From Symsagittifera roscoffensis (lineage: Eukaryota > Xenacoelomorpha > Acoela > Convolutidae), in assembly GCF_963678635.1 (NCBI RefSeq), contig NC_087063.1, positions 67,930,727-67,994,726 of the forward strand: a stretch of DNA of 64,000 bases, in the 5' to 3' direction. Below are positions 1 to 10,027 of the stretch, in pieces. The position numbers were made by a program, and so were the translations under genes. A model generated the notes under the pieces. The model had not been told where the DNA came from. It was given only the letters and a program-made list of their open reading frames with translations, and did not search any database. Positions within the stretch are counted from its first letter, which is position 1; each line of letters opens with the position of its first letter.

Positions 1-1171
1 TCATGCACGATTTTCTCGCGATAACTGAAAACCGAAAAAGAGAAATCAGAACGATCGAGTAACAATCGCGGGAAAGTTGCTAGATAAAACGGTGGGAAAT
101 TGCTATTCGCAATTTCTGTCACAATAGAACAAGAGTAGAGCTGTCCCATCTGAAACAGAGACAAGCGTATTCCCGAGAACTGGATTGTCATTACTCGATT
201 GGATTATTATTTGAACTGGACTAGAGTGAACCTTCGGTGGAAAGGTGGACAGCTTGAGTGTCCCAATGGTTCACGAGAAACTACATTCTAGAGTTAAAAC
301 TTGTCCTTGTCATTGAAACTGATAAACATTAAAACTCAATTAGTTACATTATTTAATTCTCGAGTTGATTACCGACTGAAGTACTTCCCTTTCTTGAGCG
401 TGCTACGATGCGAGTACTTAATTTAAATTTCTAGAGTGTGTTTTATGATTGTTATGTTGAGGTAAGGCGAGTTTTAGGTTGATCCATCTGAAATGGATCA
501 AAGTTCCACTGTCTAATAAAAAGTAACTTAACGGATTGTTCCGACCCGGTTTTTAACGGCATTCATGTATTTTGGGTATCTAGAGACCTAAGTATGGGGA
601 CATTCTTAATTCTAGAGTGGGGGGATATTTTGGTAGTAGCCTTTAAGCTGTAACGGGTCGTAGTCTCCTGTCACAAGCGAACCGAATTGGCTCCGACTGA
701 TTTGAGGTAGAAAAACACAAGAGATAGTGTCCCTGACTCTTGAGCCAATGGTTATAGGGCCTATTTTTCTTAAGCCTCATGTGTGACTACAGTAGACGAA
801 TGTTACATTCGCATAAAACCCAGTCATTGAATTGTTCAAAATTTAGTTTTCAGTTATGAACGTAAGTTTCATCATGTCTCTACAGTTGTTGCATTCGCAT
901 AAAATGCGCTAAGTGCATGTGTCTGATTCGTTGTAGCGAGTTTTGAAAAACTTTGTGTACATTCCTAGAAGTCTGATTTTGCATTCTGGGTCAAACAATA
1001 TGTCAGATTTGAAGTATTCGTTGTACAGATTAGCAAGACATGCCCTAAACCAGAAATCCGACTCGCACTGCTTCAGACGCATTAGTTTGCTTCTAGTGTT
1101 GACAGTTTCTCTTGGTTGTTTGACCTATACATATTTTCCCAACTAACATCAGCGCTATTTCCCTCAAGACT
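1..1171. other. Non-coding stretch, possibly old LTR remnant
   Basis: I see no supportable gene. Short open frames near 943-1146 (+) and 1082-1441 (-) have no recognisable content. A segment around 535-600 (a run of T after a cgg, then a gggtatc-type motif) loosely resembles 4815-4870 inside the LTR described below, so this may be an older relative of that LTR. A short motif, acattcgcataaaa, occurs at about 805 and again, as gcattcgcataaaa, at about 890. The similarity is judged by eye only. Confidence 0.3.
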
Positions 1172-1886
1172 TGTGCCATTCCCCCGGATCGGCGCTGTCA
1201 AACTCGCAGACGCTCTAGAAAAGAACAATAAAGGCGTTAGCATCAGATTGGCAATGAAAAGGAGAGTCAGAATACTCCGAATTTTGAATTTTTGATTCGA
1301 ACCAGATAATTTCTGAGAAATGCGGGAACAGTCATTTTGAACCAAAAAAAGATGAATAGCAGAACAGGCAAAAACGCCGATAAAACAAGTTGAAGATAAG
1401 CCCGAGAAAGAACAGATCCTCTTATCGTGACGACCAGACACGATAAGACGTTTAGTTGGAGCAAATAAGGAAGGAGGCTTCAGTGGGACAGCCGGAGTGG
1501 ATCCGTACCCTCCTGTACTACAAGATTGAGGAGAGAGTGAAGTTATCTCTGAGGAAAAACGGAGTTCGAAGCCCGGTGCCCAAAAACTGTGCGAACTAAA
1601 AACAAAATAAATAAGGGATTTCGAGCTGCGTTTTCAATAGTAGTCAAGTAGTCTGGGGGTCCGAGACCCAGCTATGAGTTTATTTTCGCATGTAACGAAA
1701 GCTGATTGAAAGTCGTTTGACTGATGGCCTAGAAATTGTTTCTTTTTACTTAGCCCTAATCAGACCAGAAAAATAACTGGCTAGGTCTAGACGGTGAAAA
1801 AAGAGTAGAATTAGGGTAACTGACGCCTGCCAGTGGTCAATAAGTGCTTTTTCTACGCTCCGTCACTGTTTAAGTTTTGGGTGAAT
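1172..1886 (+). mobile_element. 5' LTR (conserved part) of decayed LTR retroelement B
   Basis: This stretch is a diverged copy of 4213-5074. Both begin with TGTGnCATTCCCCCG, run through a shared block with an inverted repeat around cgaccagacacgataag, and share the block ending near ctacgctc.gtcactg. The 3' copy carries about 145 extra bases (4640-4790). A TG start followed by a second copy in the same orientation 3 kb downstream, with gag-like sequence between them, fits an LTR pair. The 5' LTR probably continues past 1886 into the A-rich stretch before 2386, but the partner copy is truncated there, so its end cannot be set. Perfect 9-bp arms CTTATCGTG / CACGATAAG lie at about 1419-1445. Confidence 0.6.
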
Positions 1887-2385
1887 AATACATAGACGTT
1901 TCTATGGCGCTCCTGGGTGGGCCTGATAAAGGCAAGACCATCATGATCAGCAAACGTTTCAGCGACGAATCCTGCGCTCCAAGCGTATGCCCCAATTAGA
2001 GGCTTAAATATCCCGTTTTGTACTAGGCGAAGGTACCGACCCTCCGCTTGGTACGATTTAGCTTTTTAATTTAGTTGAGACCAAAAATTCTGGGTGTCGG
2101 AGGGTTAAGTGGGAAGTCTAGAGCCCGCTTGTCTAAGGCCCTGGGACCAAAACATTTAGAGAGAAGGCGTAAAACCAAACAAAACAGCGCATAACCAAGA
2201 AAAGGCCAAATAAAATTTTGCTTGAAAACGTAAAAATACAAAAACAGTAAAAACCAAAAAAAAGACCAAAAACGGTTAAAAGTATATATATAGTGACGGT
2301 TTATATATTATTTCCGGACGAGATGTGATCTGACTTTCCTATTTTTTGTTGCTTCAGATGCTAGCGAGAGGTTCTTGAGAATGAA
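1887..2385 (+). other. Remainder of LTR / leader of element B
   Basis: No gene is seen. The first half has a GC content like the LTR and the second half (2160-2300) is A-rich, with runs of aaaac/aaaccaa and a tatatata tract near 2285. It lies between the LTR-homologous block and the first gag-like frame, so it should contain the LTR end and primer binding site. I could not identify either with confidence. Confidence 0.35.
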
Positions 2386-3540
2386 TTGAACCTGAAGCAT
2401 AGCGAAGGATATCAGAAGACAGCGGGCTCGAAATACCTGGTGGGATCCAGCGCATCACCATACTGTAACAACAAATACCCGATGAACCTGGTGGTTGTGG
2501 AAGCTAGAACGCAGCATCGGTCGATTGACCAGCTCTTTTCGGTGCCTAAGTGCGTACGATTGTCGAGAAAGTCTGAGAAATCTCATGAGCTATTGGCGAA
2601 GATCCTTCGGGCAGTCCCGGAGAGGTCTAGGGATAAACTAGAAGAGATAGTGGGAGAATTTTTTCATGAAGTTGGGTGATGGAAACATCAGTGAGTTTCA
2701 GAAGAAGAAAGCGAGTGGGACGATGTCAAATGATTTCCCTAAGATAGATGAGAAGGATGAAGCGGGAGAATAGGATGCTGGAGAATTATTCTCCATGGGA
2801 TTGCCTGACCAAACTCAGAACAGGACGATATTAGTGGTCAGCGCCATGCTGGCGATGAGGTGGCTGGAAGCCAACGCGGGAACGACTGAACAGGAGATGG
2901 CCGTGCCAACTCCAAAGCAACTGAGCAGAGTGAGCCTCAGTAAGAAACTGGAATTGTTCAAGACCACCTGCACAGTTCTGAGAATACCGATAGCGATCCA
3001 AAGAATATGGGCAAGACAAAGATTGATGCCTCGGTTCCGTGCGGTGATGACAGCATGAGCGTATGAACTCGAGAAGCGTCATATGTCCCGAAACACGGAA
3101 TCCTATCAATCTTTCCAGCTAGATATAGGGCTGGGAGCCTATAAGAGGGCATTCCTAACACATAGGAAAGCTGTCACTACAGCGGTGAAGAGAGTAACTG
3201 GGATGTCGTGCGCCAGCGAACAGGAGAAGGAAGAGGTCTTACCAGCTGACCTAGAGCGAACTGTGAGCCTGTTTGAAAAACAGCTTCTGCAGGAATAGCG
3301 AGCAGAAAGTAACCCTGGATCTACTGCCCTGCTGCAAACAGAGGTTGATGGAGCAAAACCGCTGGGGCACTGCCCGTAATTCTGTGGACATGCTGCAGAA
3401 GGTCCTGGAAGACAGTGAGATGGGAGAGCAGGAACCAGAAGCAATGGAGTGAGAGTTGAAGACCAGACACGCATGGGAAAGGGAGAGAAATGAAAAACTT
3501 AATTGTTGTAGTGCGTTAAAACTTGAACTAATCAACCAAG
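2386..3540 (+). pseudogene. Decayed gag-like reading frame of element B
   Basis: Three open pieces follow one another on +: 2386-2679 in one frame, then 2666-2772, 2795-3058 and 3083-3298 all in a second shared frame, separated only by single stop codons near 2770 and at 3056-3058. The chain is charged and helical in composition (for example KSHELLAKIL, and RKAVTTAVKRV at about residue 28 of the last piece), as expected for the N-terminal coiled region of an LTR-element gag. A more decayed relative lies at 20461-21240, where the motif LDIG...KR..-THRKA/THWNA is recognisable, so this is a dispersed element protein and not a host gene. No zinc knuckle, protease or polymerase sequence follows before the 3' region, so most of the element body is deleted. 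Which LTR superfamily this gag belongs to is not certain. Confidence 0.5.
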
Positions 3541-4212
3541 ATTGATTATTGAGACTTTTAAACTTTTTAATTTGATGATGTTTGGTCAGGCCAAACTTCG
3601 CAATTTGTAGAAATTGCTGTTACAATTGTTCAATTGCAATGGGAACTTTAGTTGATGTTATTTATTTATATAGTACTTAGGTGAGTATATTTATCTATTT
3701 AAATCTGACTGAAATTATTAATCTGTATAGGACACATCTCCATTTTGTGGCGACCTAGTAGGGTTTGAGTACCCTGGCTCGAGGAGGGTGAGTACCTCAT
3801 TATCTATCCTAGCCACAGAGTTTCATAATTTTAACATCGACGGCACCAGCATAAATGAATGACTATACTTTGTGAGTGAAACTAAGTTAATTTTAACAGG
3901 TGCGTGAACGTGCTACGTTCCAAACCTTTTTAAATCAGTAAGAGCGAGAAGAAATTTTATGGTGAAATGACGTGAGTAGTCAGGAAAGAAATTTTATCTA
4001 GGACACTCCTCGTAGTGCAAACTTTGTGAAAATGTTGGAAGGCAGTGAAATGTAGTACGATGCCATTTGGGACACGCAGTGAGTTGAGGTGGCGTAGATA
4101 AATTTCATTTTCTAATGCGATTTGTAGGTTGATTATAGAAAACTGGATCACCACTTGAGGATAACCGGAAATATGCGTTCAATGGGGACATTGAAGGGGA
4201 ATGTCCGGGCTA
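3541..4212 (+). mobile_element. 3' internal region of element B up to the LTR
   Basis: This stretch has no gene. The block 3920-4212 resembles 14236-14504, which also lies just before an LTR. Shared landmarks are tag.a.gatgccattt, gcagtgagt.ga and a gtccgggg-type G-rich tract directly before the LTR start, a plausible polypurine tract. The segment 3735-3840 (tttgtggcga ... tagccacagagtt ... cgaccagc-like) also occurs, diverged, at 21415-21520. The region therefore behaves as the 3' untranslated end of a dispersed LTR element. Confidence 0.45.
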
Positions 4213-5074
4213 TGTGACATTCCCCCGAATTGGCACAGTCGGACCCGCTGACGCACTAGAAAAAGAACAATAAAGGCGTTAGCATCAAATTGGCTATAAA
4301 AGGAGGGTTGGAATTTTTTGTAGTATTTAAGTTTAAAATTTTCGATTCGATCATTTCTGAGAAATGCGGGAACGGCCATTCCGAACCAAAAAAGAGAAGA
4401 AAAACAAAAGAAACAAAAACGCCAATAAAACAACTTGAAGAAAAGCACGAGAAAGAACGGAGCCTCCTATCGTGGCGACCAGACACGATAAGACGTTTAG
4501 TTGGAGCAAATGAGAAGAGAGGAGGCTTCAGTGTGACAGCCGGAGTGGATCCGTACCCTCCTGTGCCACTAGATTGAGGAGATAGTGAGGTTATCTCTGA
4601 GGTAAAACGGAGTTGAAGGCCTGGTGACCAGAGACTGTGTGAACTATCAAACTTCCTTTTTAGCTGCTGTGATGCCCTGAATGCTTGAATTAACTCCGAT
4701 TTTACATAGTATTTCAGAGCATTAGTAACTAGAGAGAAGGAAAGGTTAATCCATTCCCAAGGGATTTAGTATTTAACTGTCACTCAAAACATAGTAAGTA
4801 AGAGCTTTCGAGTCGGATTTTTAATAGTAGTCACGTATTCTGGGTATCCAAGACCCAGCTATGTGGTTATTTTTGCATGTAACAAAAGCTGATCAAAAGT
4901 CGCTTGACTGATGGCCTTAAATTGGTAGTTTTTTTACTTAGCCCTTAGAAGACCAGTAAACTTACTGGCTAGGTCTAGACGGTGAAAAACGAGTTGACTT
5001 AAGATAACTGACGCCTGCCGGCCGTCAACTGTGATTTTTCTACGCTCAGTCACTGTGTAAAGTTTTGGCGAATG
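4213..5074 (+). mobile_element. 3' LTR of element B, truncated at right
   Basis: This copy matches 1172-1886 in the same order and orientation, starting TGTGACATTCCCCCG directly after a G-rich tract. An insertion of about 145 bp (4640-4790) is absent from the 5' copy. Similarity stops near 5074, where Penelope-like sequence on the opposite strand begins, so the right end of the LTR is missing. A 95-codon open frame inside it (4290-4577, lysine-rich) has no counterpart kept open in the other copy and is probably chance. Confidence 0.6.
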
Positions 5075-5097
5075 TTACAACTGCTTTGCTGAAGTTG

Positions 5098-5400
5098 AAG
5101 GCCTGCCGGTGAGCCTGCTTTCTTATTTTCCTCAATTCTAGTGGTCAAAATTCGAACAGTTTGTCCGACATAGGTGGAAGTGCATCCACTAAATATCAGT
5201 TTATAAACCACTCTTGACTTGAGGTCATTAGAAAATGCTGACTTCATTGATTGTAAACTTGATTCTAGTTTTCTTGTGGTGAAAACCACTTGAACGTTGG
5301 TTACATTTCGTAATCTGCTTGCAAAATAATGGCTTTGGTTACCTCTATACTGAACCATCAGCATTGGGGGCTTCAGATCCTTTGGTGACTGAGTTGACAA
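5098..5400 (-). pseudogene. Penelope-like linker and truncated GIY-YIG domain
   Basis: Residues of the open frame from 5400 give a linker (FASRLRNV...VVFTTRKLESSL) and then VVYKLIFSGC....YVGQT at 5211-5160, the 'GIY' and 'YIG' halves, followed by TTRIEE with the expected basic residue. The downstream part of the domain that would hold the metal-binding glutamate is missing because the element is cut at about 5075. The nuclease is therefore incomplete. Confidence 0.75.
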
Positions 5401-5843
5401 ACTACTCTCACTATCCAGGGGCTAGCCTCGATGATTTTGCACAGGCTGTATGCGCCCACCTTTGCGGACCACTTTTCAGGGTACTGATTTTTCAGCCATT
5501 GCGCACTGTTAGTTTCCAAAGTCTTATCAAACTTCTTCCAGACGGATGTACTCCTAAAAACTCTGTGTACAGTGCCTTGGATAACACAACGCTTGTACTG
5601 AGTTGGGGCGCATTTTCTATAGTTCAGTAGAGTCCCAGCATATGTTGGCTTTTGATACCAATTGCGGGTTACCCCGCTATCCTGTGATACATTTATGTTC
5701 AAATCCAGGCATGGCAAAATCCCCTCTGAATAAGTGTTCTCTAGAGTGAACTGCAGATTTGGATGAAGATAATTGGCGGCATCAAGAACACAACTCGGCT
5801 CACCTCTGAATGTTCTAACACTGTCATCCAGATACCTGAGGAA
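5373..5843 (-). pseudogene. Penelope-like RT, catalytic YLDD and thumb segment
   Basis: An uninterrupted stretch of about 157 codons begins just after a stop at about 5846. It opens with FLRYLDD, the polymerase active-site box with its two aspartates, followed by an LHPNLQFTLE motif and LPCLDLNI, then VTRNWYQKPTYAG and a YKRCVIQ...HRVFR segment. In this class these motifs follow each other in the same order (catalytic box, 'P.ikFT.E', 'lpFLDv', 'YrKPT', 'ykr.l...l.R'). The frame ends at 5373 and continues, shifted, in the GIY-YIG part. Confidence 0.75.
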
Positions 5844-6270
5844 CTATTTTACTTGTGGAGGATCCTTCCCCTTGTTCTTAACGCGGCAGCAGCTTTCACA
5901 GTACCAGACTATCTCGGTTATTGATGCGTACACATCATCGGATGTTTTCCGAATTTTAGATGATACCAGTTTCGGTAACTCTCGCGTTCAACCCCCTTTG
6001 ATCTATATGTTACTTTCCTGCGGCAACACGGGCACAAACTGTTTCTGTCATTCATTGGCTGTATCTCCGTTCCCCCCGGTATTTCTTGTCTAAGAGCAAA
6101 CTCATACTCTTCCAGCCAGAGATTTGTCAGAAGTACACTTGAAATGTACTTTGCTGACCGCCATATTCAAAAGCCTTTTCATGGTTGCTCTTTGAACTTC
6201 AGGAGGCTGTACAGGGGAACATTAGTGTACAAAATTTTCGCTTTGAAAGTTATTATGGTTTGATCCGGAT

Positions 6271-6792
6271 CTAGAGCTTTATTTTCAATTGTTTCTCTGG
6301 CATCTTTAGTATTGGTTTGTACATTGCTCCATCGATATTGTCAAAAAAACTTTGCAAGCGTTTTGTTAAGACTCTCATACGAGCTGCCGGAAGTAGTAAT
6401 GGTCGTAAGGGTGTCTCAGCCTTGTGCAACTTAGTCAAACCGTACAAACGGGCGCGTTGCCCCCCTGTTGACCTCATCTTAGAATATAATTGATCACTTA
6501 TCTCGTCTTTTTTGTTCATGGCAAGTAATTTTTTGTTAAGTTCCTTCTAAATTTTCAGTATAACCTCATCGGTGGTGGTCTCTTTTTTCAAAAACTGAGC
6601 AGACTGCAACAATAATTCAAGCTTTGATTCATACGTTTCTTTCCTCATTCTGCAAAAAACAACCCGTTTATCAAGAGGCACAGACAGCAACCCGTTAACT
6701 TTCAAATATTTCCTCGTTTTTTCGACGGCTTTGTCTCTTGGGGTTTGCCATACTTTTTTGCATATGTTTCTGCCGCGGCTTCTATTTGACAT
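6271..6792 (-). pseudogene. Penelope-like RT, N-terminal half with one nonsense codon
   Basis: Frames 6792-6547 and 6519-6271 are the same reading frame interrupted by a single TAG. The first half includes DKRVVFCRMRKETYESKLE, corresponding to the region before the RT fingers where Penelope-like RTs have a 'DK..vvv.....Y..k' pattern. The second half includes RLYGLTKLHK and PLRPLLL, matching the 'RLYGLPKIHK...PLRPI' signature of the class. The frame is lost after 6271, where a TNVPL motif continues in another frame at about 6210-6230. Confidence 0.72.
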
Positions 6793-7234
6793 AAAGTTTC
6801 ACCACATGTTTTTTGCTTTTTCAATTGTTAGAGGGAATTATCGATATCAGCCAAAAAATGCGTTTCGTTAAAGTTGTCTCTAATGGGATGCTTCGGTCCC
6901 CTTGACAGCATTTGATGTACCCATCCAGGCACTTCAATGCTATCAAGCACCTTAACTGATTGCTCATTTCTCCCCTCAAGAGGTTTATTTTGTCTCTCGA
7001 ACAGTTTTTCTAACTTTTTTTATGGTTTTCTGATTTTTTCTTTAAGCTTGCCTCACCTTGACGCCTCACGAAGCGGAAAATGGATGCCCACCACTGTTTT
7101 GCATTTAACTAAGTTTACATCTGAAACTATGATAGAACTATGTAAAGCTATCCTGAAACTTCAGATGTTTCAGAGTTTCCGCTCCAAAAGATGTTTCTGG
7201 ACATTAGATTTACCCATCCAATTTTTCCCAGCAA

Positions 7235-7610
7235 TGTAACATTCGACCAGAAGGGTCAAAATGCATGATGACATCGAGAATTTGTTGATAGCAGCTGAGT
7301 GGGAAAATTGGCAGTTTTGACGGGTTAACAGTGTTTATCATGCAATTTGATGAATTGAGAGAGGTGAACTTGCAGTGACAAAACAATTCTTAAGATTTCG
7401 ACTTCGGCGTGCATGACACGTAACAATTTTATATTTCGCGAACACTGAAACCGCAAAACTCAGAACAACAGTTTTTGCTTGAACAAATAAGACGGACAAG
7501 AAATTATAGCGAACGACAGAATCATAGATGACGGCATTTACGGAAGAACGTTCCGAGTTGTAACGATTGTTCAGCTACAATCGTTACGGAGCAGCTTCCG
7601 AGAGTTCGGA
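7235..7610 (+). mobile_element. 5' LTR (conserved part) of Ty3/gypsy-like element A
   Basis: The stretch matches 14505-14862 base for base over about 355 bp with scattered differences, starting TGTAACATTCGACCAG here and AGTGACATTCGACCAG there. Same orientation and location on either side of the gag-pol remnant make these the two LTRs of one element. Near its right end is a perfect 11-bp hairpin (see separate entry). The LTR probably extends further right, but the partner copy stops at 14862. Confidence 0.6.
7560..7587. repeat. Perfect 11-bp hairpin inside the LTR
   Basis: Arms GTAACGATTGT (7560-7570) and ACAATCGTTAC (7577-7587) pair perfectly around a 6-base loop. The second LTR copy (14829-14856) has the same structure with three changed positions, so the hairpin is older than the divergence of the two LTRs. 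Confidence 0.8.
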
Positions 7611-8767
7611 GGGGTATTGGGAAGATTTTTCTACCATTCTCAGACCACTACAAGACCGCTCTTTGATGGGATTCAAGTCCTATATCGGTTTTCAGTGAAC
7701 CAGACCGTAAACAAACCGGTATTTAAGGTCAAAATAGTGATATTTTGATCTCCCCACAAATCGATATTTTTGAGGTATCGATGTTTTCTGAAAGGAAAAA
7801 AACGTTACGTTAGTGAGTTACTTCGTAAGCGCACTAATATAACTAGTGGAACCGTTTAATTTTAGTTCGGATAAGGTTGGAACTAATTGGGAGCGGAAAA
7901 CCGAATTTTCGTGATTTTCGAAAAAACAAAGAAATTTTTTTCGACATTTTTGAGTTGGGGCAATAAAAATTACTGATCGGATATCATACACTAGTGAATC
8001 TACAGATTTTAAAAGCCGTTTGCCAACAACCTTCCTGGCCCCAGAGAAATCGAACTAAACGTGTTTGGATTAGTGGATTCATCAATATGGATGGGTCCAA
8101 ATAGCAATGTTTTTGGGCAAAATTTTTCAGCTGAAACGTTTCGGACCGGGTTTTTTGCATTTAGCCAGAAAAGTACGGGCTTTTTGAGCTCGGACCAATA
8201 ATTCTTAAGTCAATAAGTCAAGAATTGCGGAAAAAGTTAAGCGGAACCTATAAATTTGAGAAGTTTTTGAGTTCGCTTATAAAACGTTTTGCTTCATAAC
8301 TTTGCACTAACTAAACCGATCTATTTTTTTTTGGTACCGTTAGAAAAAAAATTAGGTAGAGTGACATATAAAACAATTTTCTTTTGAGAAAACTGTGCTT
8401 AAAAATATATTTTTCTAAATTAATTTTTTGCAAAAACTACCGATTTCTGAACGTAGACCCTTCACAATTTGTAAAATTTTTTTGGAAAGCCCTTATATCC
8501 CTACCAAACGGTATTATTGGTTATATAAGGCTTTTTTGCGCTTTTCTCAATGATAAGGAAGAGTTAAGGAACCTAGAAAAGAACAGTCGAGTCAAACTAG
8601 GCTTGTTATAAGACCACTCACAGTCTAGGAAAAATGTTAAATAAGTGGCTTAGCTTCAATCCGGAGGTGTCTAGGACTAGAACAAACCCTTCCTAATTAG
8701 CTTATTTTTCTTAATAGGCTCTAAGACCGTATCCGGAAGGGTCTCGGGTTTTGTTTTTTGCCGACAT
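7611..8767. other. AT-rich non-coding stretch
   Basis: No gene is seen. The composition is A/T-rich with several runs of a or t. A 75-codon open frame at 8384-8611 shows no recognisable motif and lies in low-complexity sequence. The stretch may be the rest of the element A LTR or leader, or an older insertion within it. Confidence 0.35.
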
Positions 8768-9030
8768 GGAGTGGCCCTGTTTTGCTAATCCAGAAGGGTC
8801 ATGTTTTGCCAATCCGGAGGGGTCCCAGTTCGGAAGGGTTCTGTTTTGCCAAACCGGAAGCGTCCCATTTAGGAGGGTCCAAATTTTGCCAACTCGGAAG
8901 GATCCCACTTCGGAGGAGTCCTACTTTCGTCTATCCGGAGGGGTCCCATACCGGAGGAATCCTATTTTCGTCAATCCGGAGGGGTGCCAGTTCGGAGGGG
9001 TCCTATTTTTGTCGATTGGAGGGGTCCTAT
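8768..9030. repeat. Minisatellite, about 6 copies of a ~40-bp unit
   Basis: Units begin with ttttgccaa or tttcgtcaa and run to about 40-41 bp, each made of two ~20-bp halves of the type tccggaggggtcccantt and cggaggggtcct. The right end degrades to single half-units. Open frames across it on both strands (8751-9078 +, 8711-8908 -) are consequences of the repeat. Confidence 0.8.
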
Positions 9031-10027
9031 AATTTTTTTTTAACGAACGCATTCGTAGAGATTTTAACACGTACGTAGACGAAAGTAAGATACAAAGAGA
9101 ATAGTACTAAGATATTAAGAATGAAGCAGACCAAGAGAGACAGGAACCCAGCGACTGCACTGGTAACTTGCCCTGAAAAAAAAATTAAAAAGTTCACAGT
9201 AAAACAAAACAAGTCCAAGCCCGGAGATTCGCGGCGACTCCAGGTCTAACCGAATACAGAATTCGACAAGTGCTTGTTTGGATTAAAATTCAAACTAATA
9301 TATGGAAGCGTGGTTGACATGAGAGTTTTAGTAGGCCTAGCTCGGGCAATCCGAAGGGAGATAGGAAACTGAGAGCTCAGTGGGTTCAATACTCGCCCAC
9401 TTCAGAAAAATACTACCTTCAAGTCTTGTCTGTTACCTGCGGCACTAAAAAGGGAAAGTTTTTTCCCTAGAAACAACTTCGACTATTAAATTGCGACAGA
9501 ACAAGTGCAATACACATTTTTTTTTTGAAATATTTTTTGTTTCTCTCTTTTTGGTTTTAAATACTCAATAATTGCTTTCGATTGGGTAGTGACAACACTG
9601 TCTTTAAAATATATCGATATCATCAATCTGTATAAGCTTTAATTTCAATAACCAATAATCAATTGCTGTGAATACAATGTATACATGCTGTAATGTGATA
9701 ACATAAAAAGATTCGTGGTCACTTGTTAGTTGAAACGTTGGAAATTATCGTGTTGTGTTATTATTATCAGTTATCAAACAATAAAAATAGTAGTAAGAAA
9801 ATCGAGTGTGTGAGCAGTAATAAGCAATAAATTAAGACGAGTCTAAACAAGTTGAGGATACCTAAACTAAGTGATAGCTCTAGGAAATTTATACCGAAGA
9901 AACAAAGAAAATTAATGAATTACCTTTTTGTGGAAAGGACCTAATGGACACGGAACAAACAAAGGAACAAAATTCCAGGCAGAATGATTAGAACAAGAGT
10001 CAAAAGGCCTCGGAATAAAAAGGGGCA
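9031..10027. other. Non-coding stretch upstream of element A gag
   Basis: No gene is seen. The stretch is AT-rich with t-runs near 9515-9560 and a purine-rich part from 9780. Its position between LTR sequence and gag means it should include the LTR end, primer binding site and leader of element A. I could not identify a convincing primer binding site. Confidence 0.35.

Larger units (their letters stand above)
5075..7180 (-). mobile_element. Penelope-like retroelement (RT + GIY-YIG), degenerate
   Basis: Read on -, the region gives the ordered parts of a Penelope-like element broken by frameshifts and stops. First comes an N-terminal part with GPKHPIRDNFNE at about 6890. Then comes a pre-RT/RT part, 6792-6271, with one nonsense codon (TAG near 6550) containing RLYGLTKLHK. 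Next is a badly damaged stretch (6270-5845), then an RT core and thumb segment, 5843-5373, with the catalytic-type YLDD at 5834-5823 and an NWYQKPTY motif. Last is a linker and the start of a GIY-YIG endonuclease. Penelope-like elements copy themselves by target-primed reverse transcription, and the GIY-YIG domain nicks DNA. This copy cannot make an intact protein. It abuts the truncated LTR of element B on one side and the LTR of element A on the other. The class assignment is firm from the RT and GIY-YIG order. The family within the class is not determined. Confidence 0.8.

Noticed and set aside
4290-4577. 95-codon lysine-rich frame on + inside the 3' LTR
   Set aside because: Not preserved in the 5' LTR copy and no domain is recognisable.
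5930-6060. CPCC zinc-finger-like motif on the - strand within the Penelope-like element
   Set aside because: It occurs in a frame that stops soon after and lies in the damaged RT segment. No second cysteine/histidine pair at proper spacing.
9330-9415. Possible second tRNA-like sequence (tagctcgggc ... gtgggttcaatactcgcccac)
   Set aside because: The B box is imperfect, the T loop would be 11 bases and no cloverleaf can be drawn.
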